Below, in pieces: positions 10,762 to 22,256 of a DNA stretch of 64,000 nucleotides (positions are counted from its first letter, which is position 1; every line of letters starts with the position of its first letter). The stretch is from Scleroderma bovista (lineage: Eukaryota; Basidiomycota; Agaricomycetes; Boletales; Sclerodermataceae). The stretch spans positions 51,996-115,995 of the forward strand of contig JAYMGJ010000150.1 of the NCBI GenBank assembly GCA_037178675.1, in the 5' to 3' direction. The translations under genes were made by a program, and so were the position numbers. The notes under the pieces were generated by a model. It did no database searches. It was given only the letters and a program-made list of their open reading frames with translations, and was not told the DNA's origin.

Positions 10762-12236
10762 ATGAGTGCCAACAAGTACGCAAACCTACCCGACATCGTC
10801 TGTAAACTACTTGCTCGATGGGCGCAAGGAACTGACAATCTCATACAGGATACAGCCCCAGACGTCTACGAGACCGAGGACATCATTCCCTCTGCCCTTA
10901 CCGACGTGAGTCCCGCTGGATCCTAGACATCCCCACCTCGTCAGTCATATTGCACGCTTATTTTTCACACAGAATGGCGATTTGAGCGACGATGAGCCGT
11001 CTGTCTCCCGTGCTCGCAACAGAGCCACGGGCGATGCTACCGCGAATGGTCGCGAAGGTCTCGACACGAGCAATCTCATCAGCCCCGAAGAAGCTAGTAA
11101 ACATTTTAGAAAAGCAGAGCGGAAACGTACGTGTCGTATGTTCCACCTTCTTGTTGCCATTGTAATATGCAACATAGGCCGCCGACAACGAGCCCTGTAT
11201 GCCTATCCACCGTCCCCCTCTTCCAGCCCATCCAACTCAGCATCACGTTCGCCATCCCCAACGCGTCATCTTTCACTCCCTGCCCGATTGCGCGCGTTAC
11301 AGGCCGAACTAGTGGCACTCGAAGCTGAGATGGCAGATCCGTCCAACCCAGCATTGCAGCCACGCGAAAAGGGTGGAGAGACTGTGGATCCTGGGGAGAT
11401 GATCAGAGGTCTCGTCGATGTCCAGAAGAGGCTGGAGAAAGTGAGAAATGCAAAGGAGGGTCGAGGAAGACTAATCGATGTCGTGTCAAGTCAGAAAACT
11501 GCTTTCACGAAAGGTGATGAAGACCTGCAAGGCACCGAGGACAAGGGTGGAAAGGATGCGCTTTCCAAGAATTCACACGACAAGAGCAGGAGCGATCCCA
11601 CAGATATAACGGAAATGGACAAACGCGTCGGTGAACTCGAGAAACTTATCGGATCAGTGAATGTTACACTACATGAAGTAACTTTATTTTATCTCGAGAT
11701 CCTTTCCATTGCTGACGGCCTTCTAGACAACACCCCTTACACCACCCCTACTTCCCATGCTTATGCGACTCAACAATCAACTCACTCTGCTCACCCAACC
11801 ACGCCACATAGACTCCGTTTCGAGGCGCCTAAAGTTGCTTCTCTCCGACCTTGAACGCGTATCCGCAAGTCAAGCACAGAAACGTCAAAGCGGTACATCG
11901 CTGCCAGGTACCACGTCGGGCGGGGCCCCTGCTCAAGATGCCGTTCTTCCCCTTATCTCTCGTCTCGCACCGTCACTCCCGCAGATACCCCACATCCTCA
12001 CACGCCTGCGGACACTTTCCGCGTTGCATGGCTCTGCAGCTGAGTTTCAGAGTACGATCACCTCTCTTGAAGAGGAGCAAAAACGGACGCGAGAAGCACT
12101 AGAGACATTGACAGCTGCTGTTGAAAATGTAGAGAGCAGTCTGGATGCAAATCGCAGTACTGTCGCCGGCAACGTCAGTAATTTGGAGGAAAGGGTCGAC
12201 CGTGTTCTTGACAGACTAGAAGGGCTGTCCAAGTAA
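10762..12236 (+). CDS. Dynactin subunit 2, dynamitin (p50/JNM1)
   Basis: Exons 10762-10797, 10849-10905, 10973-11126, 11178-11677 and 11727-12236 join to 418 residues. The N-terminus MSANKYANLPDIDTAPDVYETED is the dynamitin signature that docks onto the Arp1 filament. The rest is predicted coiled coil: LPARLRALQAELVALEAEM, MDKRVGELEKLIGSV, and a long C-terminal coil ending LEERVDRVLDRLEGLSK. A Ser/Pro-rich linker lies between. Dynamitin holds the dynactin shoulder together, and dynactin activates dynein for nuclear migration and transport in hyphae. The first exon is only 36 nt. Length agrees with the roughly 400 residues of other family members. Confidence 0.93.
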
Positions 12237-12363
12237 AACGAGTCCTTGTAGGTGGGTCAATAATACAATAAATACCCCGAGCTAATTTCCATATGATCTC
12301 CTACACAGAAATTTGGAGCCAATTGGTTACTGTAATACATTCTTTTGAACAAAGATAGTCAGA

Positions 12364-13017
12364 TCAACCCTCCAATTTAACTCCATGCTCTTCCAGGTAC
12401 TGGAGTGCATGTTGCTTGGCCGCGTCGGATACTCGAGGATCTACGAATGCCCGCTCAGTTGCTTTGCTCCCCCTAAGTAAATGACAAGCGACTCACTATG
12501 AAGTGCTGCTTTATAGCCGGCCAACACTCGCATCTCGTGTTCTTCGTCAGTATCATCATCATGTCGTCCATGAATACCCGCGGCCTCAAGGACTTCTTGA
12601 GCATGGTGCTTGGCTTCTTCTGAGGTGTGAGGGTCTGACAAAGGTATCAAGCTCAGGGAACGGTAAGGACTTGGACGGAGATTTACTGCTTATCGTCGCC
12701 TTGTATCCGGCTAAAACACGAGTAGACTCCTGTGGCTCATGCGGCTCATGTTCACGCTCCGCATCCTGGCCCATCTCCTTGAGTCGCGCCATTGCGTGCT
12801 CCTTGGCTTCTTCGGATACATTCGGGTTGTGAATGGCAGCCTTGAGCCCAGCTGCAACTCGAGCCGTGTCTTTGGTATGCTCTGATACGCCGTCATGCTA
12901 GTTGCCGAAGGCAAACCACCTCAGAAAAGGGACGTACGTGCCATGGCTATTTGTTCTGTTCCTGTGGGGCAAGAATAGAGGGCGAAGATTTAACAAATGT
13001 GTCGCACCTTGTACCAT
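12364..13017 (-). CDS. Con-6 family (conidiation-specific) repeat protein
   Basis: Five exons (13017-13008, 12961-12938, 12881-12687, 12634-12497, 12440-12364) join to 147 residues. There are three Con-6 repeats of the form RVxAGxKAxxxNPxxSEEAKxHAxxxLxE: RVAAGLKAAIHNPNVSEEAK, then RVLAGYKATISNPHTSEEAK, then RVLAGYKAALHNPRVSDAAK. Two introns interrupt the repeats at the same place, just before the Asn-Pro, as expected if the repeats duplicated together with their intron. Con-6 proteins are small, hydrophilic, stress- or spore-induced proteins of fungi whose biochemical role is unknown. The two tiny 5' exons (10 and 24 nt) are my weakest calls; an alternative start is the ATG at 12944. Confidence 0.85.
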
Positions 13018-13111
13018 TCTCTCGAGGAAATGAAATACTTTTGGAACTAGTGACGTCGTGGTGACGCGTTGGTCACATGATCAACCGGAGCTGCAAATGG
13101 CACTGGAGCTA

Positions 13112-13282
13112 TACAGTCAACTCCCTCCTAAGGCATACCAGGTATAACCCATACTCCCTCAAAAGGCATACATTTTTCTATTTCCTGAGTTAGTTTTCAG
13201 GGCCACCAGTCTCTCAGGTACCCCAAAACCCATACCTCACAGCATAAACCGAGGGGTATGCGTTAGGAGGGAGTCGACTGTA
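13112..13282. mobile_element. Small TIR element (MITE), probably Tc1/mariner-like
   Basis: The left end at 13112-13139 and the right end at 13255-13282 are inverted repeats matching at 26 of 28 positions. Both ends read TA-CAGTCRACTCCCTCC inward, so the element begins CAGTC next to TA on each side, as for Tc1/mariner elements that duplicate a TA target. It is about 170 bp with no coding capacity; the interior has a degenerate copy of the GGTATRM...CTCCCTC words. Confidence 0.7.
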
Positions 13283-14502
13283 CTTGGGCGAAAAATTTAA
13301 TTAATTAATTTGAGAGGGCGAAAATTAATTCGAGTTGGAGTCATGAGAGGGAGGCAATGTGTTCTACTAGAACCATTATGCACGAGCATGATATAGTAGT
13401 CATAGTAAGAATCGATGTATCTCTGTTAGCTCACCAATCCTGGTTGAACTGGAGATAGGATGAATACGAAAGGTTGGTATTTGACAACAAATGCAGCATA
13501 TTCGACACTACTCGGGGAAGTGCCGGCTGGCGCCAGCAACCACCTTGCTTGGAACACCCAAGTCCCCTATCTTTTACGACTACATAATTAGGAGCTCACA
13601 TGGGTACTTAGCCCCTAAGGGCACATGGGGTATACAGCATGATGAGTTTACCCTGGGAGGGTACTGTGTACGTGGCGTTCCTGAACCTGGTCGCCCATGC
13701 TTTCTGGCGGAAGTTAACAGCAGTCACAGGTGGTCTGAGTCTATTCAACTTATATGTTGCGCTCTCGCGAAGCTTGGGGCGGTCTAGCATCAGACTATTG
13801 TGCAATTTCGACATCAAAGTATTCCAAGCAGGGCACTGTGCAGAACTATTGGCAGAGAACGATAGACTCGAACAACTGAACGAGGTAACTTTGCGGGAGT
13901 GGAAGAGCACAGGACGTGATACAAGAAGTGTTCAGCAATGAAGTTATACTCGTATTTGTTCTGTATTTGGCCGACATGACAGGTTGCAGTTCTCACGAAT
14001 ATTGGGTTGAGATTGACCTTGCCAAGCAAGGTAGTGTTGCCGCCGAACCGGACTGAGTTCATTGTGAGTTCGGTTCCGGTTCGAAAATGATGGAGTTCGT
14101 TTGAGTTCGGTAAAACGAGCTACAACAAGTTGCGATGCAAACTAAAACGAACTCAGTTATCAATCCTGTGCATCAGTTAGATAGTAATAGCTGCCACTGT
14201 AGCAAGTTAGTAGTATGTACATTGAATGCTCAACTGATTGGTATTTACGACTCATCACTGATGCAGTGTGGCCATGGTGTTACAGTACTAGTAGGCCTTG
14301 TGCATCCTACAATCAATGAGTCGCTGACACGCTCCGAGATTATTTGCATTGCCCTCGCTTGCAGTACAGCATTAACTAGTAGGTAGCCTCCTAGCGAGTG
14401 CATTCACAAGTTTTTTTGCACGGTACGCCGGTATACCTTGTCGCCTAATCTCTGGTGGGGACTGCATATAAACTGTACTAAGAATGTCGAACATCAAAGA
14501 CC
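13283..14502. other. Gene-free transition upstream of the hAT gene
   Basis: An open frame at 13639-13941 has no recognisable family and no supporting exon. Around 14055-14150 there is a cluster of GTTCGGTT/GAACTC words on both strands. A TATA-like CATATAAA lies at about 14466, 37 bp before the hAT start codon. The 5' end of the hAT element is probably in here but I could not identify its terminal repeat. Confidence 0.4.
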
Positions 14503-15958
14503 ATGAATTATTGGCATCCCTCCACTCGTGCTACAGCTACTCAAGGGACCACCGGTGCAGCGGTGTACTATCCGCCGCAGTATACACACCCGCATGGAAA
14601 TGGCAGCAATAACGCACTCCAGGGGTCATATACACCTGTGCCCACTCTGGTTCCCCTGCCTACTGATCCTTCGGCAGGATTTGTTGGCTCGTTTCCAGCA
14701 TCTCAGCCAATGTTGCACCTTACCGAATCATATCGTCAAGGTGCAGCCTCACCGCCTATTTACCAAGCTCCCATTCCAAGCAGGTGTGTGCCCAATCATC
14801 CACCTTTCAACAGACCTCCTGGTGTGCTTGACTCGTTGCAGATACCATTACTTCCATTGCCACCCATTACTACCCCTGTCTTGAGCCAGCCAGAAGTCGA
14901 GGGGCTGCTGCAGTCTGAGCCTGACTCAGTACTACCTACAACAACAAAACGGAAGCAGAAGACAGCAGCATCAAAGCCAACAGCGAAACGACGGAAAAAA
15001 ACTGCTGATGCAATGGCCACTCCTACAGCTGCTCCATGTGGTGTTGGCCCAACTATAGCCCCTGACATGATTGAGGTCCCTCCACAGCTGCTCCATGCTT
15101 ATACAGATCCAACAATGAGTTCTCGTGGCCAAGGGTCATCAACCCGCAAGAATGCTGCAACTGATGTGTGGCATTTCCTGATGACTGTCCCATCTGTTGA
15201 AAAGCCAGATGTTCTGCCTGACGTCACCCAGACTCCAACTCTCACAGTGAATCCTGGTGCGAATGGTGGTGTTGTTGTGGCATGTCGCCTTTGTGTGTAA
15301 GTAGAACTTTCAGTTACTACTGTTTGAATGTCGTGATTCTGACTCGTTTAATTTATCGAAAGAACTCATGGTGATTGGACAGCTTGGAAACATGGGGCGA
15401 GTATGACAAGTTGCTATCGTCGCCATTTTCAAAGCTATCATGATGAGGAGTGGAGCGAAGCATGTAAATCTGAAAATCTGAAACTGCAATCATTACCGAG
15501 CAAAGAAGCGGGTGGCAGGCAGGCTCCATTCACAGTTGAGAGGTTCCACCACCTCTTGCTAAAATGGATTGCTGTTGACGACCAAGTATGTTGGTCTCGC
15601 AAAACTATTGTTGCTTGGGTGCTAACAATAATAAAAAGTCTATTAATGTACTAGAGTGCCCAGAGTTTCGAGAATTATTGCTTTACATTGGCGAGGAAAA
15701 TCTTGACGAGCATGATCTACCACATCGCACAAAGGCCACCATAATGATATTGGAGGAATATAAGAAGAAACATAGTATAGAGATTGTTCACGACATACAG
15801 GTGAGTAGCTATTAGCTGAGGGAGCATGTGTATTCACTTGTTTATCTGTTTACTCTTCCCAGAATTCTGAGGGCCGAGTTTCAACCACAACGGATATGTG
15901 GAGTGACCCCAATCGTGACAGTTATATGGCTGTAACAGGAGCCCATGCACCTGGGTAG
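14503..15958 (+). pseudogene. hAT-family transposase, 3' truncated
   Basis: Exons 14503-15296, 15363-15585, 15639-15800 and 15863-15958 give 424 residues, while complete fungal hAT transposases are about twice that. A Pro-rich N-terminus and a Lys/Arg-rich nuclear-signal-like patch come first. A BED zinc finger follows, with ACRLC, the Trp-rich THGDWTAWKHGA, and CYRRHFQSYHDEEW supplying the His pair. Then come the hAT segments SINVLECPEFRELL, LPHRTKATIMILEEY and the start of the catalytic RNase H fold (GRVSTTTDMWSDPN...SYMAVT), which holds the first catalytic Asp. The frame dies right after MAVT, 28 bp before the left inverted repeat of the KDZ composite, so the catalytic core is lost. The missing part is not at the far side of the composite. 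Confidence 0.8.
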
Positions 15959-15985
15959 GCCGTGTTATACGGTCAGCGGACGATG

Positions 15986-16003
15986 ACAATCGGCCGTGCT
16001 ACA
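15986..16003 (+). repeat. Left terminal inverted repeat of the KDZ composite
   Basis: ACAATCGGCCGTGCTACA, identical over 18 bp to the reverse complement of 35879-35896. It lies 28 bp beyond the stop codon of the truncated hAT gene. Confidence 0.75.
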
Positions 16004-16254
16004 CGGGCTGGCGGAAGTGAGGCTTATGACTAGAGCTTTGCCGTATCACAGGGGTCAGCCCCCAACAGCATTGTCACCAAGTGACAACGGTGGGCCCATG
16101 GCTCTGTTGTCATCACGGGGTAGGGTGAAAGTCTTAAGCCGGACAAATGGGTGTCGTCATGAAAATACTCGGGCTGAGAGGAGTAGCATACCAATAGAAT
16201 AAGTGAGCCAGTACGCAATGGAGGCAGTGGGGTGAAATCTGACGGCAGCAATAA

Positions 16255-16465
16255 CACCATAGTGAGCCGGTCAATCAGCATTGCGGCATGGTCAACAGTG
16301 CGGCAAAGTCAACACTCCGGCATGTTCAACGAGATGATGTGCCGATGAGATGTTGTGCCGCTGATATGCAGTGCCGCTGATATGTGGTGCCGACGATATG
16401 TGGTGCCGGGTGTTATGTGTCGGCCGCATCTATTGCTGCATCAATTTAGTGCCGACGGTTCCTCA
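16255..16465. repeat. Short degenerate TGCCG-word array, left subterminal
   Basis: About a dozen irregular units of 15-20 bp, of the types GTGCCGMTGATATG and CGGCAWRGTCAACA, the first on one strand and the second on the other. The word is the same as in the arrays at 20.2-22.7, 31.3 and 34.8 kb. Candidate transposase-binding subterminal repeats. Confidence 0.6.
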
Positions 16466-16514
16466 TGCCGGATCTTGGCCTAACGGTAGTTACTTAACAC
16501 TATATGCACGGCGA

Positions 16515-17080
16515 TACATCTATATAGAGGACATAGTATCTAGGGCCTAATGGGTATACAGGGAGATCAACTTTGTGGCCCAACGCACTCAATGGGACAC
16601 CTATCCACATGCCTTCCCAACTATATAGTTGTTCCCGCATTGAGGGCTTGTTTAATCCTCTGGGACACCCCATTCATGGCTTGTCACTTTAAAATGTACT
16701 TGCAAGGTTTGCCTGCATAGCTAGATAACACCTCTGCTAGGGCCTGCCCAATGCTATGGGATACCATGGCCATTGCCTGTCAGACTGAGCTGGGCGCACT
16801 GACTATAAATGACGCTGTCTCCAGGGCTTGCCCAGAGTTATGGGACACCACACCTGTGGCTAGCACCCCTTAAAGGTACAGTCTCTGCACAGCCCATTGG
16901 AATGCAAGGGACAATAGTTCCATGGCCCTTTGGTAAGAAAGGGACTCTGTTGTTACAGCCTGATCAGAGCCCGAAACACACTATTCCTCTGGCCTGCCAA
17001 CAGAAATGGCAAACCATATTTAGGGCCTGATGCAAAGCACGGGACACTGGCACTGCAGCCCTCCTACTCACTCCTATTTG
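16515..17080 (+). repeat. Long direct repeat, left copy
   Basis: Clearly similar, in the same orientation, to 35043-35545. Shared landmarks in order are CTAGGGCCT, GAGGGCTTG...TAAT...CTCTGGGACACC, TTCATRGCYTGTCACTTT, AGATAACACCT, CAATGCTATGGGA and AGCCCATTGGAA. Divergence is considerable, perhaps a quarter of positions. It contains repeated GGGACACC words and no gene. Confidence 0.7.
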
Positions 17081-17723
17081 TTGGGCTCTATAATAGAATA
17101 GAGAACACTATATCCAGGGCCTCCTGCTCTTATAGATGATACGGCACCTGGGGCTGTTATGTAATCATGGGACACCATCATATGGGGCTTGACACATTGT
17201 GTGACACCACTTTAGCGGCGTGCCTTGGGAACTGCAGGAGGCGGGGCCTACTCTGCTACTTCTAGCCCCTTGGCCGCAATTCCATGGCTACCCTGCTGCT
17301 TTGGCCGCCATGCTGCTAACAGTCCTTCGGCAGCAGCGGCTATCCCTGGTTCTCTGGCCGCATTGCTGTGGCATACCTTTCTTTTGCCGTGATACCGCGG
17401 CTGTACTTGTCATAGTGGAGGCCACCACTGCCGCCCGGCCATGATTGGTTACAGCCATCACAGCCGCAAACTTGACGACCGGCATAAGGTATCAACTTGC
17501 GGCACCCATTGTATTGGAAGATGCGGACGACACCTCCACCCAGACATGTGCTATTCCCATTCATGCCGATGTGTTCCCTGTGTGATTTCTGCCTCATTGT
17601 TAACCTGGCCGGGTGTTGCAGCCGCTTTGGCCGGCAACATTATATCACATGTGTCGCTTTGGCCGATATTTGATTAACCAATTATTGTTGTGATGAACAT
17701 ATATGTAGGTATTCATACAATGT

Positions 17724-18508
17724 TTACCTACCACCCAAAGACTCCTCCCATTTCTGCCGCAATGCATTTGGTGCACGGGTTAGCATCTCAATGTCCTCCA
17801 TCCTTTTTGCACAATGCTGCATCACCTCCATATGATATTTGAGGGCATTGTCCGAGCTCCGCAACATATTGTCGCAGAAGTACCGTGCATTTGACAAGGC
17901 CTCGTCGGAGGTATACCCAACGGTGAGTAGAATGGTGACCTTTCTATCAGCAACCTTGGAAAAGCTTTAGTATCTAACACAACACGAATAAGGGAGCATA
18001 CCAGGTCCGGCGGAAAGAATGCCTCTGCCTCCGATACCATGTCCCGCAGCGGCCGCGTGCTGTACCCTGCCATACATGGGCCGTGGCCATTTACCCACCA
18101 CGAGTTTGCCACTTGAAGCGTACTTGGAACCTGGACTTCGGCGGCCTTCGCATGATAGACGTTCAACTGTCGCATTGCCGCATACAGTCTTGCCGGCGGC
18201 AGATCTTCTAGTACGACCATTCTGTGCACCCTGCTCGCCATCATTGGCAATATCATCTTCGCACCCATAGCCTGGCATGCGGCAAGCACACGTTCTAAAT
18301 TTGCCTGGGGGCTCATGAGTGTGTTAATCAAATGTAATCATTCTCCACTTACCACTTCCGTTTGTACGTTTGCATACCATTCAGCTGTGGCCAGCATCCC
18401 CTCGGGCTGTTGTTGAACCGCGTGCACCATCCGTCGAAAGCGGACTCCAACGTATTGCAATACCATGGACAGTTCGCAGGTTTCGCGCAGTTCGGATGTG
18501 GTATTCAT
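17724..18508 (-). CDS. Unknown element-borne protein, head-to-head with the TET/JBP gene
   Basis: Exons 18508-18353, 18304-18002 and 17954-17724 join in phase 0 to 229 residues. I do not recognise a family. The protein is mostly helical in appearance, with Leu/Met/Ala-rich stretches (LERVLAACQAMGAK, RLYAAMRQLNVYHAKAAEV, MEVMQHCAKRMEDIEML), no signal peptide and no membrane segment. A Trp/Gly/Cys-containing segment (NSWWVNGHGPCMAGYS) sits in the middle. Its start is 275 bp from the divergent TET/JBP start, so a shared promoter and joint expression are likely. It could be an accessory or structural partner of the dioxygenase or transposase; that is inference from position only. Intact frame and clean introns argue against decay. 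Confidence 0.7.
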
Positions 18509-18783
18509 GATTGATGGTGTGATGGCCGATTCGCCCTAAGCCTTATAACATTCAGGTAATCAATGTTCTCACGGTCCACATGTCACCTGATGCATAATTA
18601 CCACATTGTGCAACCGGGCATGTGTTGTTTCGCACCGGCCAATCGCCGATCAGCCTTGTTTAGTGGATCTAGCCGAGAATGGAATGTGTTGCATTGCCGT
18701 TTGCAAACAGATGTCCGCAGGATGCCGCACATCCCCCACTAAAATTTTTACTCCCCACATTGTCAAAAGTCGTCCTGTTTCCA

Positions 18784-20047
18784 ATGGCCGGTGCAAATGC
18801 CGTGCCATCCAACTATACTTTGTCTGACATCATGGCATCATATATGCGGCGCCGCTTCCTGAATGAAGCATTCCCAGACTTAAATTCCCCCACCCCGGAA
18901 ACACTTCTGTCCCTGCCGGTGGACGCAACTGTAGCCATGAACCAAATTGTATCCACCATCACACAGGCATACCATAATCGGAGTGAGCCAATTCTTTTAT
19001 AGTTCTATTATCCCTTGCTTGATATCCGCTGAAGTTTCGTGCGGCATTGACTTGATTAGGTTGTCTGAAAGCCTCGGACCAATGCAATCCGGAACAAATG
19101 AGCAACAGGAGATTAGGGTCCTCTGTAGACATCCTTCCTCTTTGACTGGGACCCTTTCCCGGCCCACCATTATTCTGGGAGAAGGTGACACAATTGCATT
19201 GTGGTATCTTCCCGGAGCTCTAGCTCCCTGCATCCAAGTATGGTATCATTCCACTCTCATTGTCCACTGTTGAGGCCTTTGTTTCTAGGAGCACATCGCG
19301 GCATCCATCGATTCACTTGCAGATCCACTGGAAGAGAGTATTACTAATCAATCATGGCGTACAACACACCAGTATTTCAAGGATGACGTGGATATTTTCG
19401 GGTGCTTGGAATTCTCTCCGGCACGGCACATGCTCGGCCATTCTGTGAGTACCTTCTTCTTTTGACAATGCACTTGTTTGATCTTCTGCTAGACCCCCAA
19501 TGACATTCCGGGGGTGTCCAAGGCTTTGGCCGGTCCTACCGGCTATCAATGGAGCAAGGATATATGTCTTCCGTCGGCCATACTTTCAGGTGTTCTTTCT
19601 ATTATCCATCCGTCTCTATACGATGCCGGCCACCTTGCCATGCAACGCTTGAATGACTGGGCGACCGGCCATGATCCCGGAATGCTGGCGGCACTTGAAA
19701 ATTGGTCCACTGTCTTCACCAATATCTCGCTAATTGTCAATCGAAGTACCCCCCTCCACAGGGACCCACACTCTCGAGCAGATTGGTATGACATGCTAGT
19801 CAGTGTCGGTAATTATGATGATTGTGCACTGCACATTCCCAGTCTTGGGATTCAGGTATTGTACAATCCCGGCACTGTCGTTGCATTTTCCGGCCGGCTC
19901 TTTCGGCACGGCGTCAACGAGGTTGACGGAGCGAGGTGCTGTTTGGCGTATTATATGAGGGATAATATTCACCATTGGTTGAGGGTGCCACGGCCTCTTG
20001 ATTGGGTGACGCCAGATAATGTCCGCAATGCACTGGTGAAGCATTGA
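18784..20047 (+). CDS. TET/JBP family 2-oxoglutarate/Fe(II) dioxygenase
   Basis: Four exons (18784-18982, 19035-19237, 19289-19444, 19493-20047) join to 370 residues. The C-terminal half is a double-stranded beta-helix dioxygenase of the basidiomycete TET/JBP type. Iron ligands are His275 and Asp277 in LHRDPHSRADWYDML, and His325 in LFRHGVNEV. The 2-oxoglutarate salt-bridge residue is Arg334 in GARCCLAYYMR. NPGTVVAFSGRLF is the usual strand before the distal His, and GEGDTIALWYLPG upstream is also typical. The family oxidises 5-methylcytosine (TET) or thymine (JBP) in DNA; fungal members studied act on 5-methylcytosine. All catalytic residues are present, so an active enzyme is expected. An upstream in-frame ATG at 18679 is possible. 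It lies inside the KDZ composite and shares a divergent promoter region with the 229-residue gene. Confidence 0.9.
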
Positions 20048-20224
20048 ATAATTAGCTTCCTGATATGATTGTTTGTTGTACTAAAATGTAATTCTGATGG
20101 TATGTAGTCCAAATTTGTTGGAAGTAGTTTGTAGTAGATACTATCCGAACGTGTGTTGTGCCGATGGGATGTAGTGCCGCTCGGCGAGCCCAAAGTCGAT
20201 TCCGGCATGATCACAATGATCCGG

Positions 20225-20515
20225 CTTGGTCAAGTGTAAACATTCAACAGGGCGGCACATTCATCATTCCAGCACAGTCAACACTCCGGCACAACGAACA
20301 ATGAGGCATAGTCAACACTCCGGCAGGATCGGCATTCCAGCACTGCCCACCATGCACCCTCACTCGGACATGACCGGCAGAGCAAGAAGTATTCCCGGGG
20401 GCGGCCAACGCGCATCAAGATGGAACCTACTGTCGACACTGAAAATGATGAGAAGCTCACACGAGTTGCATCAGCCTTGAGGAGAAACTGTCGCCGATGA
20501 GTGGTCCATATGATG
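20225..20515. repeat. CGGCA-word array and repeated segment
   Basis: CGGCA-word units (20225-20345) are followed by a segment of about 170 bp (20340-20515). That segment recurs at 21120-21325 and inverted at 21500-21700. It contains a short frame reading PTVDTENDEKL and may be the remains of a gene's last exon spread with the repeat. Confidence 0.6.
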
Positions 20516-22250
20516 ACTGTGCCGGACTGGTAATGGTGCCGGAGTGTTGACTGTGCCGGAGTGTTGACTGTGCCGGAGTGTTGACTGTGCCGGAGTGTTG
20601 ATTGGGCCGGAGTGTTGACTGGGCCGGACTGATGATGGTGCCGAATGGTTGATTGTGCCGACGGAGTGTTGATTGTGCCGACCTGTTGACTGCCGGGATG
20701 TGGATCCTGCCGGAGTGTTGACTGTGCCGCAAGGTTGATTGTGCCGGAGTATTGATTGTGCTGGCCTGTCAACATTACGGCAGAGTCAACACTGCGGCAC
20801 AATCAACCCTCCGGCACAATCACCGTTCTGGCTCAACATTGTGGCAGAGTCAACCCTGTGGCACAATCAACCATTCAGCACATTCATCATTCCGGCACAG
20901 TCAACAGTTCGGCACAATCAACAATTCGGCACTATCATCATTGTGGCACACATTGCCGGAAGCATCCTGACACGCCACTACACAACAGCATGATTGATGC
21001 TAGATTAGTTCACGCTGCCAGAATTATAATTGTGCCGAACTGTTGAATCTGCCGGAATGATAAATGTGCCGCACAATTACATGTGCCGGAGTACACAGCA
21101 ATTGGTGATGTTCACTCCATGGATGCCATTGCCGTTGAGGCACCGCACGCCTTCACTCGGACAGAACCAGCAGAGCAAGAGAGATGTGATCGCAGCTATT
21201 CCCGCGGGTGGTCAACGCGGATCAAGTTGGAACCGACTGTCGACACTGAAAATGATGAGAAGCTTGCACGAGCTGCATCAGCCTTGAGGAAAAACTGTTG
21301 CTGATGAGTGGTCCATATGCACCTGCAGAAGGATTTGAAAAGTAGCTGGGGAGGAAGAGAAGTGTACCCAGTGCAAGGAGAGAGATTTACTGTGTGCTGT
21401 CCAGGTCGAACACTCGACCTGGACAGCAGTAAATCTCTCTCTTTGCACTGGGTACACTTCTCTTCCTTCCTAGCTACTTTTCAAATCCTTCTGCAGGTGC
21501 ATATGGACCACTCATTTGCGACGGTTTCTCCTCAAGGCTGATGCAGCTCCTGCGAGCTTCTCATCATTTTCAGTGTCGACAGTCAGTTCCAACTTGATCC
21601 GCATTGACCGCCCGCGGGAATAGCTGCGATCACATCTCTCTTGCTCTGCTGGTTCTGTCCGAGTGAAGGGCGTGCGGTGCCTCAACGGCAATGGCATCCA
21701 TGGAGTGAACTTATCACCAATTGCTGTGTACTCTGGCACATGTAACTGTGCGGCACATTTATCATTCCGGCAGATTCAACAGTTCGGCAACATTATATTT
21801 CTGGCAATCTAGCATCAATCATGCTGTTGTGTAGTGGTGTGTCAAGATGCTTCTGGCAATGTGTGCCAATGGTGATAATGCCGAATTGGTGATTGTGCCG
21901 AACTGTTGACTGTGCCGGAATGATGAATGTGCTGAACGGTTGATTGTGCCACAGGGTTGACTCTGCCACAATGTTGAGCCAGAACGGTGATTGTGCCGGA
22001 GGGTTGATTGTGCCGCAGTGTTGACTCTGCCGTAATGTTGACAGGCCAGCACAATCAATACTCCGGCACAATCAACCTTGCGGCACAGTCAACACTCCGG
22101 CAGGATCCACATCCCGGCAGTCAACAGGCCGGCACAATCAACACTCCGTCGGCACAATCAACCCTTCGGCACCATCATTAGTCTGGCCCAGTCAACACTC
22201 CGGCACCATTACCAGTCCGGCACAGTCATCATTCCAGCACAGTCCTACCT
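20510..22250. repeat. Long palindrome built of TGCCG/CGGCA arrays
   Basis: The two arms of about 840-900 bp are reverse complements, with small indels and point changes. The centre is at 21411-21412, where GGTCGA and TCGACC face each other across 4 bp. The inner 250 bp of each arm is nonrepetitive sequence; outside it the arms are arrays of 15-20 bp units such as GTGCCGGAGTGTTGACT. Open frames on both strands are mirror translations of the repeat, not genes. Such a structure could extrude a cruciform, bind the transposase, or result from an inverted duplication during transposition. Confidence 0.85.
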
Positions 22251-22256
22251 CAGAGC

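Noticed and set aside
14040..14150. Cluster of GTTCGGTT/GAACTC words as a possible hAT terminal repeat
   Set aside because: No matching inverted partner could be found because the 3' end of the hAT element is missing.
20739..22071. Long open frames across the palindrome on both strands, with mirror translations
   Set aside because: They are translations of short tandem repeats, appear identically in both arms, and have no start context or family; not genes.
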